Part shown: positions 27,742 to 38,472 of the stretch, piece by piece
How positions within the stretch are numbered: the first letter of the stretch is position 1
Layout: every line of letters starts with the position of its first letter
From: Naasia aerilata
Lineage (GTDB): Bacteria > Actinomycetota > Actinomycetes > Actinomycetales > Microbacteriaceae
Direction of reading: 5' to 3'
Assembly: GCF_030296595.1 (NCBI RefSeq)
Contig: NZ_AP027731.1
Span: forward strand, 1,860,001-1,924,000
DNA length: 64,000 nucleotides
The notes under the pieces: model-generated
Told to the model about the DNA's origin: nothing
Databases searched by the model: none
What the model saw: the letters and a program-made list of their open reading frames with translations, nothing else
Program-made: the position numbers and the translations under genes

Positions 27742-29739
27742 ATGGAGATATCGATCGCCGGCCCCCGCCTCGTCTTCGGGGCCGACTACAACCCTGAACA
27801 GTGGCCTGAGAGCACGTGGGCCGACGACATCCTGCTGATGAAGCGCGCCCACGTGACCAACGTCAATCTCGGGATCTTCAGCTGGGGTCTCCTCGAGGTC
27901 GACGACGGGGTCTTCGAATGGGGCTGGCTGGACCGGATCATGGATGCTCTCGCGGACGCGGACATCGGGGTGAACCTCGCCACGCCGACCGCCGCTCCGC
28001 CGCAGTGGCTCTGGCAGAAGCACCCCGAAATCGGAACCGTCTCGGACGACGGCGTGCGCACCGGCCCAGGCGGCCGGCTGGGATGGTCGCCGAGCTCGCA
28101 GGTGTTCCGCCGCTATGCCCTCCGGATGGTCCGCGCGCTCGCCGAGCGGTACGCGTCGCACTCGGCCCTGCGGTTGTGGCATGTCAGCAACGAGCTCGGC
28201 AACGAGAACGCCTACTGCTACAGCGACGAGACGGGGAACGCGTGGCGGGAGTGGCTGCGAGGGACCTACACAACGATCGACCGGCTCAACGACGCGTGGG
28301 GCACTGCGTTCTGGGGGCACACCTACACCTCGTTCGGCCAGATCCAGCCTCCCCGCACGGCGAGGACGTCCCACAACCCCGGTCTCCTGCTGGACTTCGA
28401 CCGGTTCAGCTCCGACGCCCTGCTCGCGCATTACGAGGCTGAACGGGCGGTGCTCCGTGACGTGACGCCCGAGGTGCCGGTCACCACCAACTTCATGATC
28501 ATGAGCACCGGACATCTGCCGGACTACGCCAAGTGGGCCGGCGCGGTCGACTTCGTGGCGAACGACCACTATCCGTTCGGCGGGAATCCAGATCGCCTGG
28601 CGGAGCTCGCGTTCAGCGCGTCCCGCACTCGGGGCGTCGCATCGGGCGGCAACTGGCTGCTCATGGAGCACGCGACGAGCGCCGTCAACTGGCAGGGGGT
28701 GAATCACGCCAAGGCTCCCGGGGACCTCGCGCGCGACTCCCTCACTCATGTGGCGCACGGCGCGGATGGGGTCATGTTCTTCCAGTGGCGGGCCTCGACA
28801 GCCGGCGCCGAGCAGTTCCACTCCGCCATCGTTCCCCACCGCGGGGCGGACTCACGCATCTTCCGTGAGGTCGAAGAGCTGGGGGCCCGGTTGGAGCAAC
28901 TCGCCGAGGTACGCGGCACCTCCGTCGAGCAGGGAAGCATCGCTCTGGTTCTTGACCAGACGGCCATCCACGCGATTCATGCGACCCGTGGCCCCACGTC
29001 TGGAGTCGACCCCTACGAACTCGCCCACCGCTGGCACCGCCATCTCATCGAGCGGGGTTTCACCGTGGATGTGATCACGCCGCATGCCCGACTCGACGGG
29101 TACGAGGCAGTCCTTGTGCCGTACCTCTTCCTGACTGCGGATGACTTGGAACCGCGGTTGGCCGCCTTCGCGCGTGCGGGAGGACATGTGCTCGTCTCGT
29201 TCGGCTCCGGCATCGTCGACGAGACCATGCGCGTCCGCGGAGGGGGATATCCCGGGGCCTTCCGAGAGCTGCTCGGAGCCGTCAGCGACGAGGTGCACCC
29301 TCTCCCGCAGCGCGCTGGTTCGTCTTGACAACGGCTGGGTCGGACGATCGTGGACCGAGACGACCGAGACCTCGGGTGCGGAAGTCCTCGCGGCATACCG
29401 GGACGGAGTCGCCGCCGGCGGCCCTGCCATCACCCGCCGGAGGACGGGCGACGGGACCGCGACGTACGTCAACACGCTGCTCGACGAGGACTCCTCCGCG
29501 TCGTTCCTGGATCGCTTTGCAGCGGAGCTCGGGCTGACGCCTGCCGTCCGCGTCGACACGGGTCTGGCGGTTCGCCGCCGACTAGGAAGGAGGCTAATTA
29601 CCTCTTCCTGATGAACCAGACCGATCGCCCGCTGCGCGCGGAGGCGCGGGGAACCGATCTCGTCACCGGGACCAGCTACGACGACGGGATAGAGGTGGCC
29701 GGAGGCCAGGTCGTCGTGCTCAGGGAGGACTCCGCGTGA
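27742..29739 (+). CDS. GH42 beta-galactosidase family glycosidase (two frame breaks)
   Basis: About 665 aa. The N-terminus FGADYNPEQWPESTWADDI, the acid/base Glu in LRLWHVSNELGNENAYCYS and the nucleophile Glu in NWLLMEHATSAVNWQ fit GH42. A trimerisation domain and a C-terminal beta domain follow. Frame breaks near 29308 (expected ALVRLDNGWVGRSW) and 29585 (LGKEANYLFLMNQTD) are bridged. GH42 enzymes remove beta-galactose or alpha-L-arabinopyranose from plant glycans and glycosides. The GH31 GTG start overlaps its stop. Confidence 0.88.
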
Positions 29740-32050
29740 AGTTCACAGATGGCTTCTGGCAGCTGCGCGATGGGGTGACGGCACTGTACGCCAGCGAGGC
29801 CTACGAGTTCCGGCACATCGGGAACAGGCTGCAGGTGCTCGCGCCGACCAAGGAGATCACGACACGGGGGACACTCTCAACAGGCCCGCTCTGACACTGA
29901 CCCTCCATTCCCCGCTTGACGGTGTCATCGGTGTGACCGTCGAGCACCACCGGGGCGGTGTCCGTTCCGCCGGGTTCGACCTGGTCGGAGCCCAGCCGGA
30001 CAGGGGAACGGTGGAGGTGGGAGATGGTGAGGCGTTCCTCCGCTCTGGCGGGCTCACCGCACGCATCCGGGCCGGGGCTCCGTGGGAGCTGGTCTTCGAG
30101 CGGGACGAGATCGAGCTGACCCGAAGCGGCCCCAAATCGATTGCGTTGATGTCGGTGAGGGATGAGGCTCGTCTCGGCGAGCGCGGCTTCGAACGTCCGG
30201 AGGGTCCTCGGGCAGCGGGCGATCGAACCTATCTCGTGCAACAGCTCAGCCTCGGAGTCGGGGAGCTCGTCTACGGGCTCGGTGAGCGGTTCGGGCCCCT
30301 TGTGAAGAACGGCCAATCGATCGAGATCTGGAACGCCGACGGGGGAACCTCGAGCGAGCAGGCCTACAAGAACCTGCCCTTCTACATCTCCAATCGCGGG
30401 TACGGCGTCCTGGTCGATCATCCAGGACATGTCGCCTTCGAGATCGGGTCCGAGGCGGTGGAGCGGGCCCAGTTCGCCGTGGCCGGGCAGCAGCTCACCT
30501 ATTACGTCATCGACGGGGTAGACCCCGCCGGCGTCCTCGAGCGATACACCGCCCTGACGGGGAGGCCGTCGTCGGTGCCCGCCTGGTCCTTCGGGACCTG
30601 GCTGTCCACGAGCTTCACGACCGCGTACGACGAGGCGACGGTCACGTCGTTCATCGATGGAATGGACCATCGTGATCTGCAGCTGAGCGTCTTCCACTTC
30701 GACTGCTTCTGGATGCGCGAATTCACCTGGTGCGATTTCGAGTGGGACCCGCATGTCTTCCCTGATCCGGAAGGCATGCTCCGACGTCTGCACGATCGAG
30801 GTCTGAAGACCTGTGTCTGGATCAATCCCTACGTCGGGCAGTGGTCTCCGCTGTTCGACGAAGCGCGCGACGCCGGTTACCTGCTGAGGCGTGCGGACGG
30901 CACCGTCTGGCAGTGGGACAAGTGGCAGGCCGGGATGGCGATCGTCGATTTCACCAACCCGGAGGCGACCGCCTGGTACCAGGACAAGCTCCGCGTGCTG
31001 CTGCGCCAGGGGGTCGACGCTCTCAAGACCGATTTCGGCGAGCGGATCCCCGTGGACGTGGTCTGGCATTCCGGAGCCGACCCTGATGCGATGCACAACT
31101 ACTACACGCAGCTCTACAACGCGACCGTCGATGAAGTGCTGGAGGAGGTGCATCCGGGGGAGTCGATCGTGTTCGCCCGATCGGCGACCGTCGGCGGTCA
31201 GCGGATGCCCGTGCACTGGGGCGGCGATAGCACGTCGAGCTTCGACTCCATGGCGGAGACGCTCCGGGGAGGGCTCTCGCTCGCGTTCGGAGGCTTCGGC
31301 TTCTGGAGCCACGACATCGGCGGCTTCGAGGGCGTTCCCGACCCCGCGGTGTTCAAACGATGGATCGCGTTCGGGTACCTGTCGAGTCACTCCAGATTCC
31401 ATGGCAGCGACAGCTACCGCGTGCCCTGGTCGCTGGACGAGGAATCGGTCGACATCACGCGACGTTTCGCGCGGCTCAAGATGGCGCTGATGCCGTACCT
31501 CTTCGAGACCTCCCGTGTCGCCACCGAGCGGGGCCTCCCGGTCATGCGCCCGATGGCGCTCGCCTATCCCGATGATCCCGGCGCTGCCTACCTCGACAGG
31601 CAGTACATGTTGGGCCCTTCGCTCCTGGTCGCGCCGGTCCTGAGGGCCGATGGGGCTGTGGAGTTCTACCTGCCACAAGGCGGATGGACCTCATTCCTCA
31701 CCGGCGCGCGCGTCGAGCAGGGCGGATGGCGTAGGGAGCACCATGCGTTCGACTCCCTGCCTCTGTACGTGCCCGATGGATCTGTCATCCCCGTCGGAGC
31801 AGTGACCACGCGACCGGACTACGACTATCTGGAGGGTCTGAATCTCCGGGTCTTCCCTGGACCTGGAAGCGGTTCCCGAACCGTCCGGGTTACTCGTCCC
31901 GACGGCAGCGACTCGAGCTTCGAGGTGAACTGGACTGATACGGAGGTCACTGCGACCTCTGATGTGCCGGACGGCTGGGGCGTGGTGCTCCCCGGAAGGT
32001 CGGCGATCGCTGCGGAGGGCGGACGCGTTCGGATCGCGAGGCAGTCGTGA
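29736..32050 (+). CDS. GH31 alpha-xylosidase-like glycosidase (one frame break)
   Basis: About 771 aa, YicI-like. It starts with GTG (VKFTDGFWQLRDGVTALYAS), as YicI-type alpha-xylosidases do. One missing G near 29870 is bridged (expected TTRGDTLNRPALTLTLHSP). The nucleophile Asp is in DALKTDFGERIP and the general acid Asp in MPVHWGGDSTSSFDSM. GGFGFWSHDIGGFEG completes the site. KTDFGERIP points to alpha-xylosidase more than alpha-glucosidase. With GH42 and the importer it would strip side-chain sugars of a plant saccharide. Confidence 0.9.
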
Positions 32051-32703
32051 TCGGGGACCACATCCTCGTCCTGCCGGGTGGCGGGTACGAAGACCTGGCC
32101 GCCCACGAAGGAGAGCCGGTCCAGAAGTGGCTCGAGAGGGCGGGGGTTGCGGCGAGCGTCTGCCCATACCCGGTGAACAGCCGCCATCCCCTTCCGCTCG
32201 AAGCCATCCGCGCCGAGATCCGAAGGGTGAGAGAGGCCGGCGCGGAGCGGATCGGCCTCATGGGGTTCTCGGCAGGTGGCCATGCAGCGGCTTCCGCCGC
32301 CCTGGCGCCGGGCGCCCGGCCAGACGAGAGGGTGGATGCGGTCGTTCTCGGGTATCCCGTCGTGTCCATGGAACTGGAGACCCATGCCGGGTCGCGCCGC
32401 GCCCTGCTCGGAGACGAGCCGGCGGACAACCTGCGCGCCCAGACATCGGTGGACCGGATGGTCACACCGCAGGCGCCGCCCTTCTTCATCTGGCACACGG
32501 CTCCCGACGACGCGGTCCCCGTCGAGCACAGTTACCGGCTGGCTTCGGCTCTCGCACGGGCCGGTGTCAATCACGAATTCCACGTCTTCGCGGAAGGTGG
32601 GCACGGCCTCGGAATACGCGATGTGCCCCTCGGGGCGGTCGTCTGGCGGGAGCTATGTGAGCGGTGGCTGGGTACTCGGGGCTGGCTACCGCGGGAAGTG
32701 TGA
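32047..32703 (+). CDS. alpha/beta-hydrolase (acetyl-xylan-esterase/BD-FAE-like)
   Basis: A 218-aa serine hydrolase. The oxyanion region is ILVLPGGGYEDLAAHEGEPV. The nucleophile Ser is in GLMGFSAGGHAAAS, Asp in WHTAPDDAVPVEHS and His in FAEGGHGLGI. HGGGY-like (PGGGY) and GFSAGGH motifs fit esterases that deacetylate or deacylate sugars. The GTG start overlaps the GH31 stop, so it is the last gene of the import/glycosidase operon. Confidence 0.85.
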   Translation: MIGDHILVLPGGGYEDLAAHEGEPVQKWLERAGVAASVCPYPVNSRHPLPLEAIRAEIRRVREAGAERIGLMGFSAGGHAAASAALAPGARPDERVDAVVLGYPVVSMELETHAGSRRALLGDEPADNLRAQTSVDRMVTPQAPPFFIWHTAPDDAVPVEHSYRLASALARAGVNHEFHVFAEGGHGLGIRDVPLGAVVWRELCERWLGTRGWLPREV

Positions 32704-32927
32704 GTCCGACCGGAACTGGCGAGGCTCAGCTCTTCTGCGCCTCCTGAAGGTCACGCTCGCACTGGGCGCCGTGGGGCGCCGCGGATGTCGCGCCGCACAC
32801 GATCGCTTCGAGGGACCGTCGTCCATGAGCCGAGCGGAACCGCGCCCCACTTGCGCTTGAGGACACCGTCGGAGAAAACTGCTTCCTTCCTTCGTAGGTT
32901 CTTCAATCTTGTGAGTCGGGGTGCTGA

Positions 32928-33233
32928 GTGGTTCCACCGCCCGACTGGGTCGGCATGCGAGCAGCGCGACCAAGTGAAGAAACCCTGCAGTGGGTCGCCG
33001 ACGCGATGGGCTCGGCGGTGCCCGCCGACATCGCCGTGCGTTTCCTGCATGGCGGGTCGACGAGCGCAATTCACGAAGTCACATTCGGCGCTGGAACGTC
33101 GGTGGTGCTGCGTCGGTGGATCTGTCCGGATTGGAAGCAGGTCGAGGCCTACCTGAGTCCACGCCATGAAGCGGATGCTCTGCTGGCAGCGTCAGCGAAC
33201 TCGTTGCCTGCGCCGGCCCTACTGGCCCTCGAT
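32928..33233 (+). pseudogene. aminoglycoside-phosphotransferase-family N-terminal fragment
   Basis: About 100 residues resemble the N-lobe of APH-type small-molecule kinases: EETLQWVADAMGSAVPADIA, FLHGGSTSAIHEVTFG, VVLRRWICPDW and a following LAASANSLPAPALLALDEEG. The frame then runs into sequence antisense to a cupin gene, with no C-lobe or HGD catalytic loop. A truncated relic. The 224 bp before it hold nothing I recognise. Confidence 0.5.
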
Positions 33234-33425
33234 GAAGAGGGGGATGGTCTGGCCGACGGCGTGCCGGTGCCACGCCGTGTGGGCGCCGGGGGTGAATCTC
33301 ACCAGATTGAGCCGGGCCCGGGATGGCTCGGTGCCGGCGTAGTAGACGTTGAAGGAGACGTCTCCGGTGAACCACTCGGCCGGCCCCTTCGCGGTGGGCG
33401 ACTTCGGCTGGCGTTCCGTGCTCAT
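33219..33425 (-). pseudogene. cupin-domain protein, N-terminal fragment
   Basis: A 68-residue minus-strand reading: AKGPAEWFTGDVSFNVYYAG, then FTPGAHTAWHRHAVGQTIPL. This is the first cupin motif (GxxTxWHxHxxGQ) of small quercetin-dioxygenase-like cupins. It stops right after GQTI, where the second motif should follow. Its 3' end overlaps the broken phosphotransferase fragment, so both were cut at one junction near 33.23 kb. Confidence 0.6.
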
Positions 33426-33471
33426 GCGCTCTTCCTCTCCTGTTGCGGGTGCAGCTTCTCCTCGTGTGCGG

Positions 33472-34492
33472 CTATGGCCGAAGCAGAACCTTGATGGCCC
33501 GGCGCTCGTCCATCGCCGCGTAGCCCTCGGCGGCCTGCTCCAACGGGAGCGTGAGGTCGAACACCTTCCCCGGGTCGACCTCCCCGCTCATGATGAGCCC
33601 GATCAGGTGCGGGAGGAAGTGGCGCACGGGCGCGGGTCCGCCGTGCAGGTGCACGCCGGAGAAGAACAGCTCGAGCCCCGGCAGCTCCACCTCGTGCGAG
33701 ACGCCGACGTACCCGACGTGGCCGCCCGCGCGAGTGGCGCGAAGCGACTGGATCATCGACTCCTGGGTGCCGACCGCCTCGATGGTGGAGTGCGCACCGA
33801 GGCCGTCGGTGAGCTCCTTGATTCTCGCCACGCCCTCGTCGCCGCGCTCCTCGACGATGTCGGTGGCGCCGAAGCCGCGGGCCATCGCCTGCCGGTCAGC
33901 GTGACGGCTCATCGCGATGATGCGCTCCGCGCCGAGCTGCTTCGCGGCCAGGATCCCCAGCAGACCGACGGCGCCATCACCCACGACCGCGACGGTCTTG
34001 CCGGGCCCCGCCTCGGCGGCGACCGCCGCGAACCAGCCGGTGCCGAGCACATCGGACGCCGCGAGAAGGCTCTTGATCTGCTCGGGGCTCGGGTCGCCCT
34101 CGACGGCCACGAGGGTGCCGTCAGCCAGAGGGATCCGGCAGTACTCCGACTGGGATCCGGTCGCGGCGCCCGGCTGGGCGTGCACGCAGTGGCTCTGGTA
34201 GCCCGCCTTGCAGATCTCACAGGTGTTGTCGGAGGCGAAGAAGGAGCCGACGACGAAGTCTCCGACCTTGATGTCCCGCACTGCCGCCGATCTCCTCGAC
34301 GACGCCCACGTACTCGTGCCCCATGGGCACCGGCCACGTGTCCTGCCCGATGCCGCGGTAGGGCCACAGGTCCGACCCGCAGATGCAGGCGGCGGTGAGC
34401 CGGATGATCGCATCGGTCGGCTCGACGAGCGCCGGGCGATCCCGGTCCTCGACGCGAACGTCGCCGGGAGCGTGCATGAGAACTCCACGCAT
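33472..34492 (-). CDS. zinc-dependent alcohol dehydrogenase family protein (one frame break)
   Basis: About 340 aa MDR enzyme. It starts MRGVLMHAPGDVRVEDRDRP, with ACICGSDLWPYRG and MGHEYVGVVEEIG supplying the catalytic zinc site. After a frame break near 34284 come VRDIKVGDFVVGSF, a structural-zinc-like CEICKAGYQSHCVH, and the Rossmann motif AVVGDGAVGLLGILAAKQLG. It is similar to actinobacterial zinc dehydrogenases of the Tdh/FDH-like clan. It precedes an MFS exporter on the same strand; the substrate is unknown. Confidence 0.82.
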
Positions 34493-34539
34493 GGTGTTCC
34501 TCGTTGTTTCTGAGCGAGATGGATGAGGTCGCCGAGCCG

Positions 34540-35742
34540 TCAGCGCCGGATGAACGCGGATCTGCGGCCGGAGAAGGTGAGAAGCAGCGCGACCAGGCCG
34601 AGCCCGATCGAGGCGACCGGCAGCGCGAGGCCGTCGAAGGGGACGAGCAGGGCCGCTCCGAGAATCCCCGCGCCGAAGATGGCGAGGTTGAACGCGACCG
34701 GCAGGAACGAGTTCGCGACATCGGAGTTCTCGCCGCCCGACACGGTCAGCGCGGCCTGCAGCTGAGCGGATGCCCCACCGAAGCTGACGCCCCACAGCGC
34801 TGCGGCGACCAGCAGCGCGGGAGCGAACGCGTGGGCCACCAGGAGGACGGCCGCAGCGGCGACGAACGCCGCGACGCTGAGGTGCAGGAGCGGTGCCGGG
34901 TGCCGGTCGAGGAGGGCGCCGGTGAGGCCCACGCCGAGGAGGGACGCGAGCCCGTAGACGAGGAGCATCAGCTCGGGCGGGATGCCCGTCCCGGTGGCGC
35001 GGAGGTAGGGGGCGACGTACGTGTAAATGGTGCTGTGCGCGAGCATCCAGACGGCGATCACGGCCAGGACGATGGGGACGCCGCGAAGGGCGAAGACCCG
35101 GCCGAGCGGAAGCTGCGCCGCGGCGGGCTGGCCGCCGGCGTCGGGCACGACGAAGAGCACGAGCCCGGTCACGAGGATGGCAAGGCCGGTGAAGGCGAGG
35201 AAGGACCACCGCCAGTCCGTGACGGATCCGATCCACGCGCCCAGAGGGGTGCCGAACGCGAAGCCGAGCGGCGCGCCGACCGACATGATCGACAGGGCGA
35301 CCCCCGAGCGCGTCGGTGGGCTGATCCGCAGGGCGTAGGCGGCGAGCATCCCCCAGAGGATGCCGGAGAACGAGCCTGCGACGAATCGGGAGACGAGCGA
35401 GAGGACGACGTCCGAGGAGAGCGCGGTCACCGTGTTGCCCAGTGCGAGGCCGGCGACACCGGCGAGCAGGAGGGGCCGCCGCCGGAACCGCCGGGTGAGG
35501 CTGATGGCCGGAACGGTGACGATCATGGTGCCGAGTGCGTAGGCGCTCACGAAGAGCCCGACGGTGCCTTCGCTCGTGCTCATGCCGTCCGCGATGTCCG
35601 GAAGCAGCCCAGCGGGCATCGTCTCGATCGACACCAGGAGAAACCCGATGAGCGCCAGGACGATCAGCGCGGCCAGAGGCAGACGGCGAGGGACGGAGGC
35701 GGGGAGCGGAAGCGTGCCGGATCCGACAGTCGAGAAGGTCAT
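34540..35742 (-). CDS. MFS transporter, DHA1 (arabinose/chloramphenicol exporter-like)
   Basis: A 400-aa protein with twelve predicted helices. FLLVSIETMPAGLLPDIADG marks the first loop. The family motif is LTRRFRRRPLLLAGVAGLAL, and helix 5 holds SIMSVGAPLGFAFGTPLGAW. It resembles AraJ/CmlR-type exporters for sugars or drugs. It is divergent from an XRE-type regulator, which probably controls it. Confidence 0.85.
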   Translation of the reverse strand: MTFSTVGSGTLPLPASVPRRLPLAALIVLALIGFLLVSIETMPAGLLPDIADGMSTSEGTVGLFVSAYALGTMIVTVPAISLTRRFRRRPLLLAGVAGLALGNTVTALSSDVVLSLVSRFVAGSFSGILWGMLAAYALRISPPTRSGVALSIMSVGAPLGFAFGTPLGAWIGSVTDWRWSFLAFTGLAILVTGLVLFVVPDAGGQPAAAQLPLGRVFALRGVPIVLAVIAVWMLAHSTIYTYVAPYLRATGTGIPPELMLLVYGLASLLGVGLTGALLDRHPAPLLHLSVAAFVAAAAVLLVAHAFAPALLVAAALWGVSFGGASAQLQAALTVSGGENSDVANSFLPVAFNLAIFGAGILGAALLVPFDGLALPVASIGLGLVALLLTFSGRRSAFIRR

Positions 35743-35842
35743 CGCATCGAGTCAACGCGGCAGCCGGGGAACGGGGAGTCCCTGCTGAAGGGTGTACCGG
35801 CAGGGCACCCCACCGGCCCGCACCGGGACCTACCCTGACGGG

Positions 35843-36724
35843 ATGGACAACCGATCCGAGGTCCGCGACTTCCTTATGTCGCGGCGCGCTCGCGTCAGCC
35901 CCGAGCTGGCCGGCCTCCCCTCCGGCGTTCACCGCCGCGTTCCGGGGCTGAGGCGCAGCGAGGTCGCCGCGCTCGCCGGCGTGAGCGTCGAGTACTACGC
36001 CAAGCTGGAGCGCGGTTCGATCGCGGGAGCGTCGGGCTCGGTGCTGGAGGCGATCTCCCGCGCGCTGCAGCTCGACGACACGGAGCGTGCGCACCTGCTC
36101 GACCTCGCGCGAGCGGCCGACGGGATCCCAACCTCGGGCCGCCCGCGGCGCCGGCCGACCAGGCAGAGCGGGTCCCGGCCCAGCCTGCAGTGGGCGCTCG
36201 AGGCGATCACCGAGGGGGTCGCCTTCGTCCGCAACTCCCAGCAGGACATCCTGGCGATGAACGCGCTGGGCCGGGCGTTCTACTCACCCGTGATCGGCGA
36301 CGGCGGGCGCACTCCCAACCTGGCGCGCTTCCAGTTCCTCGATCCCGCCTCCCGCGACTTCTACCCCGACTGGGACATGTTCGCCGAGATGTGCGTGGCC
36401 ATCATGCGGGCCGAGGCGGGCCGCGACCCGCACGACCGGGGCCTGCAGGACCTGGTCGGGGAGCTCTCCACTCAGAGCGCGACCTTCCGCGCCCTCTGGG
36501 GAGCCCACAACGTCCGGACCCATGGCACGGGCACGAAGCGCTTCACCCATCCGGTGGTGGGGGAGCTCGTGCTCGCCTACGAGGAGCTGTCGGTCACGGC
36601 GGAGCCCGGAATGGTGCTCATGGTCTACACGGCGGAGCCGGGCTCGCCCTCCGCGGAGCGCCTGCGGCTGCTCGCCTCCTGGGCGCGGACCGAGGAGCTG
36701 CACCGGGAGGGCGAGCAGGTCTGA
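35843..36724 (+). CDS. XRE-family regulator with MmyB-like ligand domain
   Basis: A 293-aa protein. The N-terminal HTH is LRRSEVAALAGVSVEYYAKL followed by ERGS. The C-terminal ~170 residues form the MLTR/MmyB-type domain, with DILAMNALGRAFYSPVI and NLARFQFLDPASRDFYPDWD. These actinobacterial regulators often bind a fatty-acid-like ligand and control a neighbouring dehydrogenase or exporter. It is divergent from the MFS gene with a 100-bp shared promoter region. Confidence 0.88.
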   Translation: MDNRSEVRDFLMSRRARVSPELAGLPSGVHRRVPGLRRSEVAALAGVSVEYYAKLERGSIAGASGSVLEAISRALQLDDTERAHLLDLARAADGIPTSGRPRRRPTRQSGSRPSLQWALEAITEGVAFVRNSQQDILAMNALGRAFYSPVIGDGGRTPNLARFQFLDPASRDFYPDWDMFAEMCVAIMRAEAGRDPHDRGLQDLVGELSTQSATFRALWGAHNVRTHGTGTKRFTHPVVGELVLAYEELSVTAEPGMVLMVYTAEPGSPSAERLRLLASWARTEELHREGEQV

Positions 36725-36745
36725 CGTGCGTCTCCCAGGTGCGCG

Positions 36746-38247
36746 CTAGCCCTGGCCCGCGTCGGGGGTAGGGCTCGGTGAGGGGGAGGCGCCCGGTGCC
36801 GGTATGGCGCTGGACGACGGGGTGGTGCCGGCGACGGGCTTCGTGGTGGCCGTCGGTTCGGGAGTCGGGGCGACGGTCTGTTGCGGCGTCGGAGTCGGGT
36901 CAGGAGTCTGGCTGGGTGCAGGCGTCGGGGCCGGTGCAGCGGGCCCGGTTGCTCCCGGGGTCGGGCTGGGCGCCGGGACCACGCTCGGGCTGGGCTCTGG
37001 TGTGGTGACGGGCGTGGGCAGGACCGTCGGCGTCGGCGTCGGCGTCGGCGTGGGCGTCGGCGTCGGAGTCGCGCCGGGTGCCGGCGGGGGAGTGCCGGCC
37101 GGGGCCGCCGCGGGAGTGCAGGACGTGTCCGCACGGTAGGTGAGCGTCGGGCTGCCGATCAGGAGACCCTCCGAGCTCGCGGCGGTCACCGTCACCGTGC
37201 CCGCGGGAGCGGCGAAGGAGAAGGTGCCGTCTGCCGCCCGGGTCGCGGGGACCCGTGCCGAGCCCACGAGCACCTCCGTCACGTCGGGGAAGTGTCCGAC
37301 CAGCCGGAAGGTCGTCCCGCCGCACGTCGAGGCCACGGGCACGACCTCGGCAGACGATCCTTCGGTCGCCACGATCGCGGTCAGCTCGCCAGGCTGTTGG
37401 AGCGAGTTCGCATCGGGCGGCTCGTAGCCCCAGTCCACGGGAGCGGGACCCGGAGTGGTCGACTCGCCGCCCGGTGCGGCAGCATCAGGCGCGTCGTCCA
37501 CGATGACGGGTGCACGGTCGCCGGGCGGGCCGGCGTGCCTCAGAAGCCAGCCGTACGGGTCGATCGCCTGGGTGCCGTCGAGCCGCACCTCGAGATGCAG
37601 GTGCGGGCCGGTGGACCACCCGGTGCTGCCGACGCGGCCGACGATCTCGCCGGCGCCGACTGTCTGGCCTTCCGTGAGCGGGACGGATCCGACCCGCATG
37701 TGCGCGTAGGTGCTCGTCAGCATCTGCGAGTCGACCGTGTGCTCGATCACGACATGGACGCCGAGCCCACCGCTGTCCTCGACATTCCGGACGATGCCGT
37801 CAGCGATGGCGTAGACGGGCGCGCCATCGCCCGGCAGGAAGTCCGTGCCCTGGTGGAAGCTCGAGCAGCGCGGGCACGGAGGCACTCGGGGGCCGAAGCC
37901 GTCCGAGATCCGCACCGGACCCGCGAACGGCCACCGCGCGAGGAAATGGGTGGCGGTGTCGCCCCCGTCCGCTTGGGCAGCCGGCTGAGCGTCGGCTTCT
38001 GCTCCGGGCGCCGTCGTGGCATGGGCGACCGTGTGCGCCGCAGCCTTGAGCGTCGGGCGAATCGGTGTGCCGGGCTCGGTGGGAGCAAGGGTCGCGGGAA
38101 GGGCCAGAGGCACGATCTCCGGCGAGGGCCCGCTGTCGACCGCGGCAGCCGCAGCCGCACCGGCGAGGCCGAGAGCCACCGTCAGCCCGAGCGCGAAGAC
38201 GACTCCCCGGCGAGGCGGGGTGGGCGCGCGGTGGCGGGGGTTCGCAT
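36746..38247 (-). CDS. secreted M23 peptidase with Pro/Thr-rich tail (one frame break)
   Basis: About 500 aa. Restoring one base in the five-G run at 38236-38240 links an ATG at 38247 to the main frame and gives a signal peptide, MRTPRHRAPTPPRRGVVFAL with an LGLAGAAAA core. The LytM/M23 domain has its zinc ligands in SSFHQGTDFLPGDGAPVYAI and GPHLHLEVRLDG. YAHMRVGSVPLTEGQTVGAG is also typical. An Ig-like middle part and a long TPTPTP-rich C-terminal tail follow. It probably cuts peptidoglycan cross-links or regulates a cell-wall hydrolase outside the cell. Confidence 0.85.
37026..37070. repeat. hexamer repeat coding the Pro-Thr tail
   Basis: Tandem GTCGGC/GTGGGC units on the plus strand encode the (TP)n stretch of the M23 peptidase on the minus strand. 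Length could vary by slippage without changing the frame. Confidence 0.7.
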
Positions 38248-38472
38248 GGGTGGCCTCGGGTCTGGCCGTAAAAATTATGCAGGCGGGAGCCCGCTCGGGT
38301 GCTCGACAGTACGACGTGGCGGGTCGGGCGAACAAGGACTCCTGGCCCTTTCACATGAATGAGGCGTGACGCGGCGTTCGCCACCAACACCAGAGCCGCG
38401 GACGGCAAGCACGTTGTGCAGGTCTCGGTCGCATCCGGCGCGGCGACGGGGACCGGTGCCTAGGCTGACCTG

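Noticed and set aside
26959-31678. Two ~626-codon minus-strand open frames
   Set aside because: They are shadows of the permease, GH42 and GH31 genes. They have no start signals and no family motifs.
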